A stretch of 64,000 bases of DNA from an uncultured Rhodospirillales bacterium (GTDB lineage: Bacteria > Pseudomonadota > Alphaproteobacteria > Acetobacterales > Acetobacteraceae). The position numbers and the translations under genes were made by a program. The number at the start of each line of letters is the position of its first letter. Within the stretch, counting starts at the first letter, position 1. The stretch is from NCBI GenBank assembly GCA_903924855.1, contig CAIYCW010000015.1, forward strand, positions 1 through 64,000, read 5' to 3'. Under the pieces are notes generated by a model. It searched no databases. It was not told the origin of the DNA and was given only the letters and a program-made list of their open reading frames with translations. Shown here one piece after another: positions 26,317 through 36,422 of the stretch.

Positions 26317-28251
26317 TCAGCGCGGCTGGCTGATCACGTCGAGCAAGGCGGGCTTGCCCGACTTCACCACGGCAAGGGCGCGCGCCAGCGCCGGGCCAAG
26401 ATTGTTCGGATCGTCGATCGGCCCCTCGCTCCACACCCCCATCGAATCAGCCAGCTTGGCGAAGGCGATGTTGGGGTTGGTGATTGTGGTGCCGACCCTG
26501 GCATTCTCGAGGCCGCGGCCATGGCGGGCGGCCATGCGCTGCACATGCATCAGCTCCTGGTGATAGGCGCGGTTGTTGTGCACCACGATCAGGATCGGAA
26601 TGCTGTGATGCGCCGCCGTCCACAGAATGCTCGGCGCGCACATCAGATCGCCATCGCCCAGCACCGCCACCGGAATCCGCCCGCCACCGGCATCACGATG
26701 CGCCAGCGCCGCGCCCAGCGAGGCAACCGAGGCATAGCCAACGCCATACCCGCCCGATTCACCGCTGTACTGATGCGCCTTGGTGAAGTTCCACAGCCGC
26801 GTCGGCCAGCCGGACAGGAAGGTGCTGGGCGCCGTCAGCGACCAGTCCTCATGCTGCACCTTGTCGTAGATCTCCATGCAGATGCGGGCCACCGAGATCG
26901 GGCTGGCATCCCATGCATAGGTCGCCGCCTGGCGCTGCCGGTCCATGTCCTCCCGCGCGGCATCCGCGTATTTCTTGACGCGATCCGTCATCGCCGAGGA
27001 CGTGGTGGCAACCGAGCGCACCGCCGCCAGCAGCAGCGGCAGAGAGCTTTCGCCATCGCCGATAATCGACAGATCGGCAGCCTGCATACGCTGGAAATCC
27101 TGGAAATTGGCATGGATCAGCAGCTCGGAGGCGGTGAGCGAGATGATCTTGGTGCCCGGCTTGGTCAGCGGGCGGCCAACGCGATGGATGCGATCCTGAT
27201 AGGAATGGATCACGCCATACAGATCGGCGGTCTCGATGCCCATCACCACATCAGCCTCGGCCAGCACTGTCTTTGCGCGGCCAGACTGGTTCAGCGGATG
27301 GCGGTTGGGGAAGTTCATCCGCCCGCCCTTGTCGATCACCGCGGCCCCCAGCGCCTCGGCCAGCGCCACCACATTCGCCAGGCCCTCCTGCGTGCGCACG
27401 CAGCGATCGAGCACCAGCACCGGCGCCTGCGCCCCGGCCAGCATCTTCGCCGCCTCCATCAGCGCCGCCGGGTCACCCACCGGCATATAGCGATGACCCA
27501 GGGCCGGAATGTCGATCTTCACATCGCCGATGCTGGATTCCGCCAGGTCACCGTTCACCACGATGGCGGTGGGCGCGAACGGCGGGGTCACCGATTGCTG
27601 ATAGGCGCGCACCGTGCTCTCCGCGAAATGCGGCAGCGAGACGGGCATGTCATCCCATTTCACGAAATCGCGGATCATCGCCGCGTTGTCCTGCGCCGAA
27701 TGCGCCCATTCCGCGCCAGGCCTGCGCTCTTCCAGCGCCTGGGTGTTGCCGATCATCACCAGCGCCGGCACACGGTCCGCCCAGCAATTGTAGATCGCCA
27801 TCGAGCCGTGCTGCATGCCGACCACGCCATGGATCAGCGAGGCCATCGGCTTGTGCGCGATCTTGGCATAGCCGTGGCACATGCCGACGGCCACCTCCTC
27901 GTGCAGACAGGTCAGCAGCTCAGGCGCCTTGTTGCCACCGTAGTTGACCAGCGATTCATGCAGACCGCGAAAGGTCGAGCCTGGCATGGTCGCCACATAG
28001 TCGATCGGCAGGCTCTTCAGCACATCCACCATGAAATCGGACGCGGTGCGGCCGACCAGTTCGGATTCCTTCGGCGCCAGCGGCGCCTGGGTTTCGGCGG
28101 CGGCCTGCTGCACGGTCGGTGCCGCAACGGTGGGCTTCACCGTCTGCGCCTTGGCCGGGCTGCCGGGAATCGTGCTGGCGGCGGCCCCCGCGGCCCCGGC
28201 CGCGACGGCACCAAAAAAGCCCCGCCGTTTCACGTCGAACGTGTCGGTCAT
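26317..28251 (-). CDS. Tat-exported thiamine-diphosphate-dependent enzyme
   Basis: 644 residues. The N-terminus has a twin-arginine signal, KRRGFFGAVAAGAAGAAAS, followed by a Pro/Ala linker. The rest is a three-domain acetolactate synthase/benzoylformate decarboxylase-type enzyme. HEEVAVGMCHGYA carries the cofactor-activating Glu. GDG to NN (GDGDLMCAPS to VVHNN) is the Mg-ThDP motif. Such enzymes are nearly always cytoplasmic. Tat export fits folding with cofactor before transport. With the cytochrome c next door it may oxidise a 2-oxo acid in the periplasm; a decarboxylase or carboligase is the alternative. Confidence 0.85.
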   Translation of the reverse strand: MTDTFDVKRRGFFGAVAAGAAGAAASTIPGSPAKAQTVKPTVAAPTVQQAAAETQAPLAPKESELVGRTASDFMVDVLKSLPIDYVATMPGSTFRGLHESLVNYGGNKAPELLTCLHEEVAVGMCHGYAKIAHKPMASLIHGVVGMQHGSMAIYNCWADRVPALVMIGNTQALEERRPGAEWAHSAQDNAAMIRDFVKWDDMPVSLPHFAESTVRAYQQSVTPPFAPTAIVVNGDLAESSIGDVKIDIPALGHRYMPVGDPAALMEAAKMLAGAQAPVLVLDRCVRTQEGLANVVALAEALGAAVIDKGGRMNFPNRHPLNQSGRAKTVLAEADVVMGIETADLYGVIHSYQDRIHRVGRPLTKPGTKIISLTASELLIHANFQDFQRMQAADLSIIGDGESSLPLLLAAVRSVATTSSAMTDRVKKYADAAREDMDRQRQAATYAWDASPISVARICMEIYDKVQHEDWSLTAPSTFLSGWPTRLWNFTKAHQYSGESGGYGVGYASVASLGAALAHRDAGGGRIPVAVLGDGDLMCAPSILWTAAHHSIPILIVVHNNRAYHQELMHVQRMAARHGRGLENARVGTTITNPNIAFAKLADSMGVWSEGPIDDPNNLGPALARALAVVKSGKPALLDVISQPR

Positions 28252-28374
28252 TGGTTGTTATCCCCCGGTTTGTCTTTTTGTCTGACAAACTGTCCCGCGC
28301 CCGCGTCATCCCGTCAACGATTTTTCAGGGGGGGCAGGGACCAGGGGGGAGGCAAAGGATTAAAAGTTTCTTTG

Positions 28375-28425
28375 GTTCTTTCTTTTCAAAGAAAGAACTT
28401 CTTTTTTGAAAAAAAAAAGCAAAAA
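28375..28425 (-). terminator. A/T-rich hairpin pair after pdxJ
   Basis: An 11-bp perfect stem (GTTCTTTCTTT/AAAGAAAGAAC, 28375-28398) adjoins a second stem-like block of T and A runs with GCAAAAAAC. A very similar block follows the EVE gene at 42556-42581 in the same orientation to its gene. Probable terminator for pdxJ. Confidence 0.6.
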
Positions 28426-28437
28426 ACTTTCAATCTC

Positions 28438-29157
28438 TTATGTCCTTGCGGCATCCATGCGCGTGCGGAATTCCGCGAGCACCTGGGGCAGACCCACGAA
28501 GATCGCCTCGCCAATGATGAAATGGCCGATGTTGAGTTCGACCAGCTCGGGGATGGCCGCCACCGCCCCCACATTGTCATAGGTGAGACCATGGCCTGCA
28601 TGCACCTCCAGCCCAAGCCCGGCTGCGTGGCGGGCGCCGGCGACCAACCGTGCCAGCTCCCCCTCATGCCCCTCGGCATAGGCGCCGGTGTGCAGCTCCA
28701 CAATATCCGCCCCAACCGCCGCCGAGGCGTCCAGCTGGCGCGGATCGGGATCGACGAACAACGATACGCGAATGCCGGCCTCACGCAGCGCGCGCACGAT
28801 CGGGCGCAGATGATTGTCCTGCCCCGCCACATCCAGCCCACCCTCGGTGGTCACCTCGGTGCGCTTCTCCGGCACCAGGCAGCACGCGTTGGGCCGTGTT
28901 TCGAGCGCGATGCGCAGCATCTCCTCGGTCGCCGCCATCTCCATGTTCAGCGGCCGGCTGATCTGCGCCTTGATCGCCGCCAGATCGGCGTCCCGGATAT
29001 GCCGGCGATCCTCGCGCAGATGCGCCGTGATGCCATCCGCCCCCGCCTCGATCGCAAGCAGCGCGGCCCGCACCGGATCCGGATGCAGACCGCCACGCGC
29101 GTTGCGCACGGTTGCCACGTGATCGATGTTCACACCCAGCCGCAGTGGCGTCAGCAC
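28438..29157 (-). CDS. pdxJ: Pyridoxine 5'-phosphate synthase
   Basis: 239-residue TIM barrel. It condenses 3-amino-2-oxopropyl phosphate with 1-deoxyxylulose 5-phosphate, the last ring-forming step of the DXP-dependent vitamin B6 pathway. [18 protein letters not shown] is the hallmark N-terminus, with [13 protein letters not shown] and [10 protein letters not shown] as further signatures. It overlaps the end of pdxA by 7 bases, so both steps are made together. Confidence 0.97.
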   Translation of the reverse strand: MLTPLRLGVNIDHVATVRNARGGLHPDPVRAALLAIEAGADGITAHLREDRRHIRDADLAAIKAQISRPLNMEMAATEEMLRIALETRPNACCLVPEKRTEVTTEGGLDVAGQDNHLRPIVRALREAGIRVSLFVDPDPRQLDASAAVGADIVELHTGAYAEGHEGELARLVAGARHAAGLGLEVHAGHGLTYDNVGAVAAIPELVELNIGHFIIGEAIFVGLPQVLAEFRTRMDAART

Positions 29158-30122
29158 GAGACAATCTCCTTGCGCGCGACCAGATCGGCCGCAAAATCCA
29201 ACGCCGCCATCAGGCTGGACGGATCGGCCACACCCTTGCCGGCAATATCGAATGCCGTGCCGTGGTCAGGGGAGGTGCGGATGATCGGCAGCCCCAACGT
29301 CACATTCACCCCGCCATCCATGTCGAGCGTCTTCAACGGGATCAGCCCCTGATCATGATACATGCACATCGCAACGTCATAGCCCTGACGGGCGCGTGGG
29401 GTGAACATGGTGTCGGGCGGGATCGGGCCAAGCACCGCAATGCCCTCGGCCGCCAGAATCTCCATCGCCGGGCGAATGATACGGATCTCCTCATCCCCCA
29501 TCGCCCCCGCCTCGCCGGCATGCGGGTTGAGACCCGCAAATGCGAGTCGCGGCGCCGCAAGGCCGAAATCCCGCCGCAGCGACGCATGCGTGATACGCGC
29601 GGTGGTCACAATGATCTCCGTGGTCAGCTCCGCAATCGCCTGGCGCAGCGACACATGAATGGTGATCGGCACCACCCGCAAGAAAGGGCAGGCCAGCATC
29701 ATCACCGGAAGCGGACTGCCGGTCAGCTCGGCGAGATACTCCGTGTGGCCCGGATGTTTGAACCCCGCGCCATAGAGCACGGATTTGGCGATCGGGTTGG
29801 TCACCACCGCCGCCGTCTCACCCGCCTCGGTCAGCCGCACCGCACGCTCGATCGCGCCAATCACCGCAGCCGCGTTGTCGGCATCTGGCTGCCCCGGCAC
29901 CGCCGCCCGCACCAGCGTCACCGGCAACACCGGCAAGGCCTGCGCGAACACAGCACAGGCCTCGGCGGCCGATGCCACCACCCGGCACCCCGGATACAGC
30001 GCCGGATCACCCAACACCACAAACGGATGACCTGACCGCCGCGCCGCCCACGCCGCCAAAGTGATCTCAGGCCCGATCCCCGCCGGATCGCCCATGGTCA
30101 GAGCCAGAGGACTGGTCGCCAT
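29151..30122 (-). CDS. pdxA: 4-hydroxythreonine-4-phosphate dehydrogenase
   Basis: 323 residues. Oxidises 4-phosphohydroxy-L-threonine to the substrate that PdxJ uses. [15 protein letters not shown] is the typical start, with [20 protein letters not shown], the metal-site His near [11 protein letters not shown], and [13 protein letters not shown] near the end. I use ATG 30122. The longer ORF start at 30233 would translate the REP-like repeats. Upstream lie five tandem repeats and then lpd. Confidence 0.96.
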   Translation of the reverse strand: MATSPLALTMGDPAGIGPEITLAAWAARRSGHPFVVLGDPALYPGCRVVASAAEACAVFAQALPVLPVTLVRAAVPGQPDADNAAAVIGAIERAVRLTEAGETAAVVTNPIAKSVLYGAGFKHPGHTEYLAELTGSPLPVMMLACPFLRVVPITIHVSLRQAIAELTTEIIVTTARITHASLRRDFGLAAPRLAFAGLNPHAGEAGAMGDEEIRIIRPAMEILAAEGIAVLGPIPPDTMFTPRARQGYDVAMCMYHDQGLIPLKTLDMDGGVNVTLGLPIIRTSPDHGTAFDIAGKGVADPSSLMAALDFAADLVARKEIVSC

Positions 30123-30153
30123 CACCGCACCCTCCACAACCCAACCCCCCATC

Positions 30154-30394
30154 CGTAGGGCGGAAAAGGCGAAGCCGTCATCCGCCACCCACGCCCCGAC
30201 CACTCCGTAGGGCGGAAAAGGCGAAGCCGTCATCCGCCACCCGCACCCCGACCAGCCCGTAGGCCGGAAGAGGCAAACCCGTCATCCGCCACCCACGCCC
30301 CAACCAGTCCGTAGGGCGGAAGAGGCGAAGCCGTCATCCGCCATGCGCACCCCAACCAGTCCGGAGGGCGGAAAATGCGCAGCCGTCATCCGCC
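30154..30394. repeat. Five tandem 52-bp REP-like units
   Basis: Units begin at about 30154, 30206, 30258, 30310 and 30362, a constant 52-base period. Each holds CGTAGGGCGGA, a GGCGAAGCC-like centre and TCATCCGCC, so each can fold into a hairpin. The third and fifth units carry several changes. There are no unique spacers of CRISPR type. They separate lpd from pdxA. Confidence 0.85.
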
Positions 30395-30444
30395 ACCCAC
30401 GCACCAAACACGAACAACGAATGCCAAACCCGGCCTCGAACCCC

Positions 30445-31836
30445 TTAAATATGCAACGCCCGCCCATCCACCGCGAGCGCCGCCTCCTTCACCACCTCAG
30501 ACAACGTCGGATGCGCGTGGCAGATCCGCGCCACATCCTCAGACGAAGCCCCGAACTCCATCGCGGTGGCAATCTCGGCGATCAGCGTGCCGGCATCCGG
30601 GCCCAGAATATGCGCGCCCAACAGCCTGTCGGTGCGCTTGTCGGCCAAAATCTTGGCGAACCCATCCGTCATGCCCATCGCCCGCGCGCGGCCATTGGCG
30701 GTGAACGGGAACTTGCCCACCTTGTATTCCACGCCCTCGGCCTTCAGCTCCTCCTCCGTCTTGCCAACGGAAGCCACTTCCGGCCAGGTGTAGATCACAC
30801 CCGGAATCACGCCGTAATTCACATGCCCATGCTGCCCGGCCAACATCTCGGCCAGCGCCACACCCTCATCCTCGGCCTTGTGCGCCAGCATCGGCCCGGC
30901 AATCACGTCGCCGATCGCATAGATGCCAGGCACGTTGGTGGCGAAATGCCCGTTGGTCACCACGCGCCCACGAGCATCCGTCTCAACACCGACCGCGGCC
31001 AGACCCAGACCCTCGGTATAGGCGCGCCGGCCGATCGCCAGCAGCACCACATCCGCGGTGATCGTCTCAGCCGCACCACCCTTGGCCGGCTCCACCGAAA
31101 GCTCCACACCAGCCTCGGTCTTCGTCGCCTTGGTCACCTTGTGGCCCAGCTTGAAGCTCATGCCCTGCTTGGCCAGCACACGCTCGAACTGCTTGGCAAT
31201 CTCACCGTCATTGCCCGGAATCAGCCGATCCAGGAACTCGATCACCGTCACCTTCGCACCCAGCCGGCCCCAGACCGAGCCCAGCTCCAGCCCGATCACA
31301 CCGCCACCGATCACCACCAGATGACCCGGCACCGCCTCGAGCTCCAACGCACCGGTGGAGGTGACGATCACCTTCTCATCCACCTCAACCCCCGGCAACG
31401 GCATCGATTCCGACCCGGTGGCAATCACGATCGCCTTGGCCGTATACTCCGTGCCATCCACCGCAACCTTGCCCGGCGCCGTGATCACACCCGTGCCCTT
31501 CAGCCAGGTCACCTTGTTCTTCTTGAACAGAAACTCCACACCCTTGGTGTTGGCCCCCACCACCTCGGCCTTGCGCGCCTGCATCCGCGCCAGATCAAGC
31601 TTCACCTCGGACACCAACACGCCATGATCGGCCAGATGCTTGGCAGCCTCCTCGAAACTCTCGGACGACTGCAGCAACGCCTTGGACGGAATGCAGCCCA
31701 CATTGAGACACGTGCCACCCAACGTGGCCCGCTTCTCCACACACGCCACCTTCATCCCAAGCTGCGCCGCCCGAATGGCGCACACATAACCGCCAGGGCC
31801 AGAGCCAATAACAATAAGATCAAACTGCTCAGCCAT
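30445..31836 (-). CDS. lpd: Dihydrolipoyl dehydrogenase (E3)
   Basis: 463 residues. FAD/NAD disulfide oxidoreductase that reoxidises lipoamide of 2-oxoglutarate dehydrogenase and probably of other complexes. FAD site [19 protein letters not shown]; redox disulfide [15 protein letters not shown] site [13 protein letters not shown]-terminal catalytic HAHPTLSE. Start ATG 31836 (MAEQFD), not the ORF start at 31929 in repeat DNA. Last gene of the suc cluster, 250 bases after odhB, with a repeat element in between. Confidence 0.97.
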   Translation of the reverse strand: MAEQFDLIVIGSGPGGYVCAIRAAQLGMKVACVEKRATLGGTCLNVGCIPSKALLQSSESFEEAAKHLADHGVLVSEVKLDLARMQARKAEVVGANTKGVEFLFKKNKVTWLKGTGVITAPGKVAVDGTEYTAKAIVIATGSESMPLPGVEVDEKVIVTSTGALELEAVPGHLVVIGGGVIGLELGSVWGRLGAKVTVIEFLDRLIPGNDGEIAKQFERVLAKQGMSFKLGHKVTKATKTEAGVELSVEPAKGGAAETITADVVLLAIGRRAYTEGLGLAAVGVETDARGRVVTNGHFATNVPGIYAIGDVIAGPMLAHKAEDEGVALAEMLAGQHGHVNYGVIPGVIYTWPEVASVGKTEEELKAEGVEYKVGKFPFTANGRARAMGMTDGFAKILADKRTDRLLGAHILGPDAGTLIAEIATAMEFGASSEDVARICHAHPTLSEVVKEAALAVDGRALHI

Positions 31837-31865
31837 AGCGCCGGCTCCTTGATGTTTTGCTGGGG

Positions 31866-32080
31866 AAAGTAAGGCAAGGGGCTCTGCCCCTTGACCCCGC
31901 CAGGGACAGGGGTCCCTGGACCCATTCATTTGAAGGTCTCACGGTCAGGGGGCAGGCACGCACTGTTCGACAACCACGCCTGTGGGCCCCCTGACCGTGA
32001 GACCTTCCACAATCGAGGTGCAGGGGCTCGGCCCCTGCTGGGGGTCGAGGGGGCAACGCCCCCCGCCTTACGCGCCCCTG
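31866..32080. repeat. Palindromic element with 22-bp perfect inverted repeats between odhB and lpd
   Basis: Arms at 31932-31953 and 31986-32007 are perfectly inverted (GAAGGTCTCACGGTCAGGGG and two more bases), 32 bases apart. Outside them lie GGGGCTCTGCCCC-type hairpins on the left and a related GGGGCTCGGCCCC block on the right. The whole looks like a miniature mobile element or a chromosomal repeat family. It lies inside the suc-lpd transcript and may cause processing or partial termination. Confidence 0.75.
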
Positions 32081-32087
32081 CAACACA

Positions 32088-33311
32088 TCAAAGATCCAGC
32101 AAAAGCCGGCGGGGGTCTTCGATCATTTCCTTCACGCGCACCAGGAAGGTCACGGCTTCCTTGCCGTCGATGATGCGGTGGTCATAGGACAGGGCCAGGT
32201 ACATCATCGGGCGGATTTCGATCTTGCCGCCGACCACGACCGGGCGTTCCTGGATCTTGTGCATGCCCAGGATACCGGCCTGGGGTGCGTTCAGGATCGG
32301 GGTGGACATCAGCGAGCCGTACACGCCGCCATTGGTGATGGTGAAGGTGCCGCCGGAGAGTTCCTCGATCTTCAGCGCACCATCGCGGGCGCGGCGGCCG
32401 AATTCGGAGATCGCCTTTTCCACCTGCATGAAGCTCATCTGATCGGCGTGGCGCACCACCGGCACCACGAGCCCATTCGGCCCGCCGACTGCGATGCCCA
32501 TATGCACATGGTGCTTGTAGACGATGTCATCGCCGTCGATCTCGGCGTTGACCGCCGGGATTTCCTTCAGCGCGGCCACGCAGGCCTTGACGAAGAAGCT
32601 CCTGAAGCCGAGGCGCACGCCGCCGTGTTTCTTCTCGAAGGCGTCCTTGTATTCGGCGCGCAGCGCCATCGCCGCCGACATATCCACCTCGTTGAAGGTG
32701 GTCAGCATGGCGGCGGTGTTCTGCGCCTCTTTCAGGCGGCTTGCGATGGTCTTGCGCAGGCGCGTCATCTTCACGCGCTCCTCGCCTTCCTCCAGCGCGC
32801 GCGGCGCCTTGGCGGCGATGGCAGCGGCGGGTGCGGCAGCCGGGCGGGCCAGGAAGTCCAGCACATCGCCCTTGGTCACGCGGCCATCCTTGCCGGTGCC
32901 GGTGCCGATGGCGGCCGGGTTCACGCCCTGATCGGCCATCATCTTGGCAGCCGCCGGGAAGGCGGTCGGCTGGGCCGCGGGGGCCGGGGCGGGGCGCGCC
33001 ACCGGGCCGGACGGGGAGGGGGCCGGGTTCACACCAGGTGCCGGGTTGGCGGCGGGCTGGGCCACGACGCGCCCGCCTTCACCAAGCATCCCGAGCAGCG
33101 CGCCCACTTCCACTTCCGCCCCTTCGGCCGCCACGATCTCAGACAGCGTGCCGGCGCTCGGCGCATTGACTTCCACCGTGACCTTGTCGGTCTCCAGCTC
33201 CACCAAAGGCTCATCGGCGGCGACGGCGTCTCCAACCTTTTTCAGCCACTTCGCGATGGTGGCGGTGGTGACGCTCTCGCCCAGTGTGGGCACCTTGATT
33301 TCGGTCGCCAT
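32088..33311 (-). CDS. odhB: Dihydrolipoamide succinyltransferase, E2 of 2-oxoglutarate dehydrogenase
   Basis: 407 residues. N-terminal lipoyl domain with ETDKVTVEV (lipoyl Lys), a Pro/Ala linker, an E3-binding domain ([19 protein letters not shown]), and a catalytic domain ending [15 protein letters not shown], with the active His and Asp. It moves succinyl groups to CoA. It lies 83 bases downstream of sucA and before lpd, so all three complex subunits are made from one cluster. Also named sucB. Confidence 0.97.
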   Translation of the reverse strand: MATEIKVPTLGESVTTATIAKWLKKVGDAVAADEPLVELETDKVTVEVNAPSAGTLSEIVAAEGAEVEVGALLGMLGEGGRVVAQPAANPAPGVNPAPSPSGPVARPAPAPAAQPTAFPAAAKMMADQGVNPAAIGTGTGKDGRVTKGDVLDFLARPAAAPAAAIAAKAPRALEEGEERVKMTRLRKTIASRLKEAQNTAAMLTTFNEVDMSAAMALRAEYKDAFEKKHGGVRLGFRSFFVKACVAALKEIPAVNAEIDGDDIVYKHHVHMGIAVGGPNGLVVPVVRHADQMSFMQVEKAISEFGRRARDGALKIEELSGGTFTITNGGVYGSLMSTPILNAPQAGILGMHKIQERPVVVGGKIEIRPMMYLALSYDHRIIDGKEAVTFLVRVKEMIEDPRRLLLDL

Positions 33312-33394
33312 GACGGTTCAGTCCAGTCCGGTTTGTGGTGCCCGGCGGATGCTGCCGCCGGGCGTGAGTGTGGAAGTCGAAAATGCGGCAGCGA

Positions 33395-36286
33395 TCAGAG
33401 TGTCAGCGCCTCGGCCACCAGGGCGGCCTGTTCGGCGGCATGGGTCTTGGCAAGGCCGGTGGCCGGGCTGGCGGCGGCGATACGGCCCACATAGCGCGGG
33501 CGCTTGCTGGAGCCGAGCTCGGTCATCACCGCCTCGATCTTGCGGTCAACAAAGGTCCAGGCGCCCATGTTCTCTGGCTCTTCCTGGCACCAGACCACCT
33601 CGGCGCTCGGATATTTCGCAAGCTCCTGCGGCAGCGAGATCACCGGGAACGGGTAGAGCTGTTCCACGCGCACGATGGCCACATCGGTCTGGCCGCGGCG
33701 GCGGCGCTCCTCCAGCAGATCATAATAGACCTTGCCGGTGCACAGCACGACGCGCTTCACATTCGGCCCCTCGGCGATCGGATCGATCTCGCCGATCACC
33801 GTCTTGAACTTCGAGCCATTGGTGAAATCGGCCAGCGGAGACACCGCAAGCTTGTGCCGCAGCAGCGATTTCGGCGTCATCAGCACCAGCGGCTTGCGGA
33901 AGTTCCGCTTCAGCTGGCGGCGCAGCGCATGGAAGTAGTTGGCGGGCGTGGTCAGGTTGCCCACCTGCATGTTGCGCTCGGCGCAAAGCTGCAGATAGCG
34001 CTCCAGGCGTGCGGACGAATGCTCCGGACCCTGGCCCTCATAGCCATGCGGCAGCAGCAGCACCAGGCCGGACATGCGCAGCCACTTCGTCTCACCCGAG
34101 GCGAGGAACTGATCGATGATCACCTGCGCGCCATTGGCGAAATCGCCAAACTGCGCCTCCCACAGCACCAGGGTGCGGGGGTCCGCCAGCGTGTAGCCAT
34201 ATTCGAAGCCCAGCACGCCCACTTCGGAGAGCAGCGAGTTGTACACCTCGATCTTCGCCTGATCCGGCGCGATGTTGTTGAGCGGCGTGTATTCATTCTG
34301 CGTCGCCTGGTCGATCAGCACCGCATGGCGCTGGCTGAACGTGCCACGCTGGCAATCCTCACCAGACAGGCGGATGCGGTTGCCCTCCAGCAGGAAGGAG
34401 CCGAACGCCAGCGCCTCGCCGGTGGCCCAGTCAATGCCTTCGCCGGTCTCGATCGCGGTGCGCTTGGCTTCCAGCTGCCGCGCGATCTTCGGGTTGACGT
34501 TGAACCCCTCCGGCACCTGGCTGATCGCAGCGCCGATGCGCACCAGATCGGCCATCTCCACCGCCGTCGGCTCGTTGGTCCATTCGGACTGATCATCCGG
34601 CTGCGTCAGGCCAGACCAATGGCCTTCCAGCCAATCCGCCTTGTTCGGCTTGTAGGCCTTCGCCGCCTCATAGCTCTCCTCGAGCTTGGCGAAGAACCCA
34701 TCCCACATCGCCTGCGCCTCTGCCTCGGAGACCACACCCTCCGCCACCAGCTTCTCGGCATACAGCGCGCGGGTGGTCTTCAGGTCGCGGATCGCCTTGT
34801 ACATGATCGGCTGCGTGAAGGCCGGCTCATCCGTCTCGTTATGGCCATGGCGGCGATAGCAGACGATGTCGAGCACGATATCGGTTGCGAATTCCTGGCG
34901 GAAATCGGCGGCGAACTGCGCGCACCACACCACCGCTTCCGGATTGTCGCCGTTCACGTGCAGGATCGGCGCCTGGATTGATTTCGCCACATCCGTGCAA
35001 TACAGGCCGGAATAGGCATGCGCCGGCACGGTGGTGAAGCCGATCTGGTTGTTGGTCACCACATGAATGGTGCCACCCGTGCGGTAGCCGATCAGCTGGC
35101 TCATCGCGAGCGTCTCATACACCAGGCCCTGGCCGGCGAACGCGGCGTCGCCATGCAGCACCAGGCCCATCACCGAACGCCTGCGCTGCGTGTCCGCCTT
35201 CATGTCCTGCCGCGCGCGCACCTTGCCGACCACCACAGGGTCAACCGCTTCCAGATGCGACGGGTTGGGCTGCAGCGACAGATGCACCTTGTGGCCATCG
35301 ATCTCCACATCGGTGGAGGTGCCGAGATGGTATTTCACGTCACCCGAGCCCTGCACGTCATCGGGCTTGAACGAGTTGCCGCCAAATTCGCTGAACAGCT
35401 GAGTGTAGGGCTTCTTGACGACGTTCACCAGCGTGTTCAGGCGGCCGCGATGGGACATGCCGATGGCGATCTCGCCCACGCCGGCTCGGGCCGCGGTGGC
35501 GATGATCGCCTGCACGGCCGGGATCGTCACCTCGCCGCCCTCAAGCCCGAAGCGCTTGGTGCCGACGAAACGCTTCTGGCAGAACACCTCCAGCCCCTCG
35601 GCCTCGGTCAGCTGCTGCAGAATGGTCTTCTTCGCCGAAGCATCGAACGCGGTCGCCCAAGGCGCGCCCTCAACGCGGCGCTGGATCCAGGATTTCTGCT
35701 CAGGGTCCTGGATGTGCATGAACTCCACGCCAACCGGGCCGCAATAGGTGCTGCGCAGGATCTGCACAATCTGGCGCACGGTCGCGGTCTCAAGACCCAG
35801 CACATGGTCGATGAACACCGGGCGATCCAGATCCGCCTCGGTGAAGCCATAGGTGGCCGGGTTCAACTCGTCATGCGATTTCGGCACCTGCAGACCCAGC
35901 GGATCAAGCTGCGCCTCCAGATGGCCACGCACCCGGTAGCTGCGGATCAGCATCAGCGCGCGCAGGCTGTCCTTGGTGGCGGCGCGAATATCGGAGGCGG
36001 CCGGCGCCGGTGCCGGGGCGGCGGCGGCAGGCTTGGCGCCCTTGCCCGCATCCTTGCCGGCGGGCTTGGCGGTCTCAGGCTCGGCCACGTCAAAGCGGCG
36101 CGGCGCCCAGGAGGCGCCGACGCTGTCGCTCAGCACCGCGCGGGCATCATCGCCCAAAGCCTGGAACAGATCGGCAAAGCTGGTCTCAACCGAGGCGGGG
36201 TTGGCCACCCATTTGGCGTAGAGATCGGCCAGATAGGCCAGGTTGGCACCATTGAACGCGGTTGCGAGTATATCGACGCCAGCCAT
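33395..36286 (-). CDS. sucA: 2-oxoglutarate dehydrogenase E1 component
   Basis: 963 residues, ThDP-dependent. Decarboxylates 2-oxoglutarate and passes the succinyl unit to E2 lipoate. The N-terminal helix region has ANLAYLADLYAKW, a variable Ala/Pro/Lys linker lies near 90-125, and the core has IGMSHRGRLNTLVNV. The cofactor site is GDAAFAGQG to NNQIGFTT, and GQGPEHSSARLERYLQL follows later. Length is usual. It lies 136 bases downstream of sucD. Confidence 0.97.
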   Translation of the reverse strand: MAGVDILATAFNGANLAYLADLYAKWVANPASVETSFADLFQALGDDARAVLSDSVGASWAPRRFDVAEPETAKPAGKDAGKGAKPAAAAPAPAPAASDIRAATKDSLRALMLIRSYRVRGHLEAQLDPLGLQVPKSHDELNPATYGFTEADLDRPVFIDHVLGLETATVRQIVQILRSTYCGPVGVEFMHIQDPEQKSWIQRRVEGAPWATAFDASAKKTILQQLTEAEGLEVFCQKRFVGTKRFGLEGGEVTIPAVQAIIATAARAGVGEIAIGMSHRGRLNTLVNVVKKPYTQLFSEFGGNSFKPDDVQGSGDVKYHLGTSTDVEIDGHKVHLSLQPNPSHLEAVDPVVVGKVRARQDMKADTQRRRSVMGLVLHGDAAFAGQGLVYETLAMSQLIGYRTGGTIHVVTNNQIGFTTVPAHAYSGLYCTDVAKSIQAPILHVNGDNPEAVVWCAQFAADFRQEFATDIVLDIVCYRRHGHNETDEPAFTQPIMYKAIRDLKTTRALYAEKLVAEGVVSEAEAQAMWDGFFAKLEESYEAAKAYKPNKADWLEGHWSGLTQPDDQSEWTNEPTAVEMADLVRIGAAISQVPEGFNVNPKIARQLEAKRTAIETGEGIDWATGEALAFGSFLLEGNRIRLSGEDCQRGTFSQRHAVLIDQATQNEYTPLNNIAPDQAKIEVYNSLLSEVGVLGFEYGYTLADPRTLVLWEAQFGDFANGAQVIIDQFLASGETKWLRMSGLVLLLPHGYEGQGPEHSSARLERYLQLCAERNMQVGNLTTPANYFHALRRQLKRNFRKPLVLMTPKSLLRHKLAVSPLADFTNGSKFKTVIGEIDPIAEGPNVKRVVLCTGKVYYDLLEERRRRGQTDVAIVRVEQLYPFPVISLPQELAKYPSAEVVWCQEEPENMGAWTFVDRKIEAVMTELGSSKRPRYVGRIAAASPATGLAKTHAAEQAALVAEALTL

Positions 36287-36422
36287 TGAATTTCCCCACC
36301 CACTTTGCCGTGAGCCCGTGTCACGGCGCCTCTGTATATCGCGATTGTCTTAATCGATCCGCCCTTAGGTCGGATCGCAGGAATGCTCCCGCCGCATGCC
36401 CGTGCGGCGGGAGCCTCTCACC

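Noticed and set aside
26212-29352. 1,046-codon plus-strand ORF
   Set aside because: It lies antisense to the ThDP enzyme and pdxJ, both well supported by motifs; it is His/Arg/Gln-rich shadow sequence of high-GC genes.
30154-30394. Regular 52-bp repeats taken as a CRISPR array
   Set aside because: Units are tandem with no unique spacers, each is a palindrome, and single copies occur elsewhere in the window.
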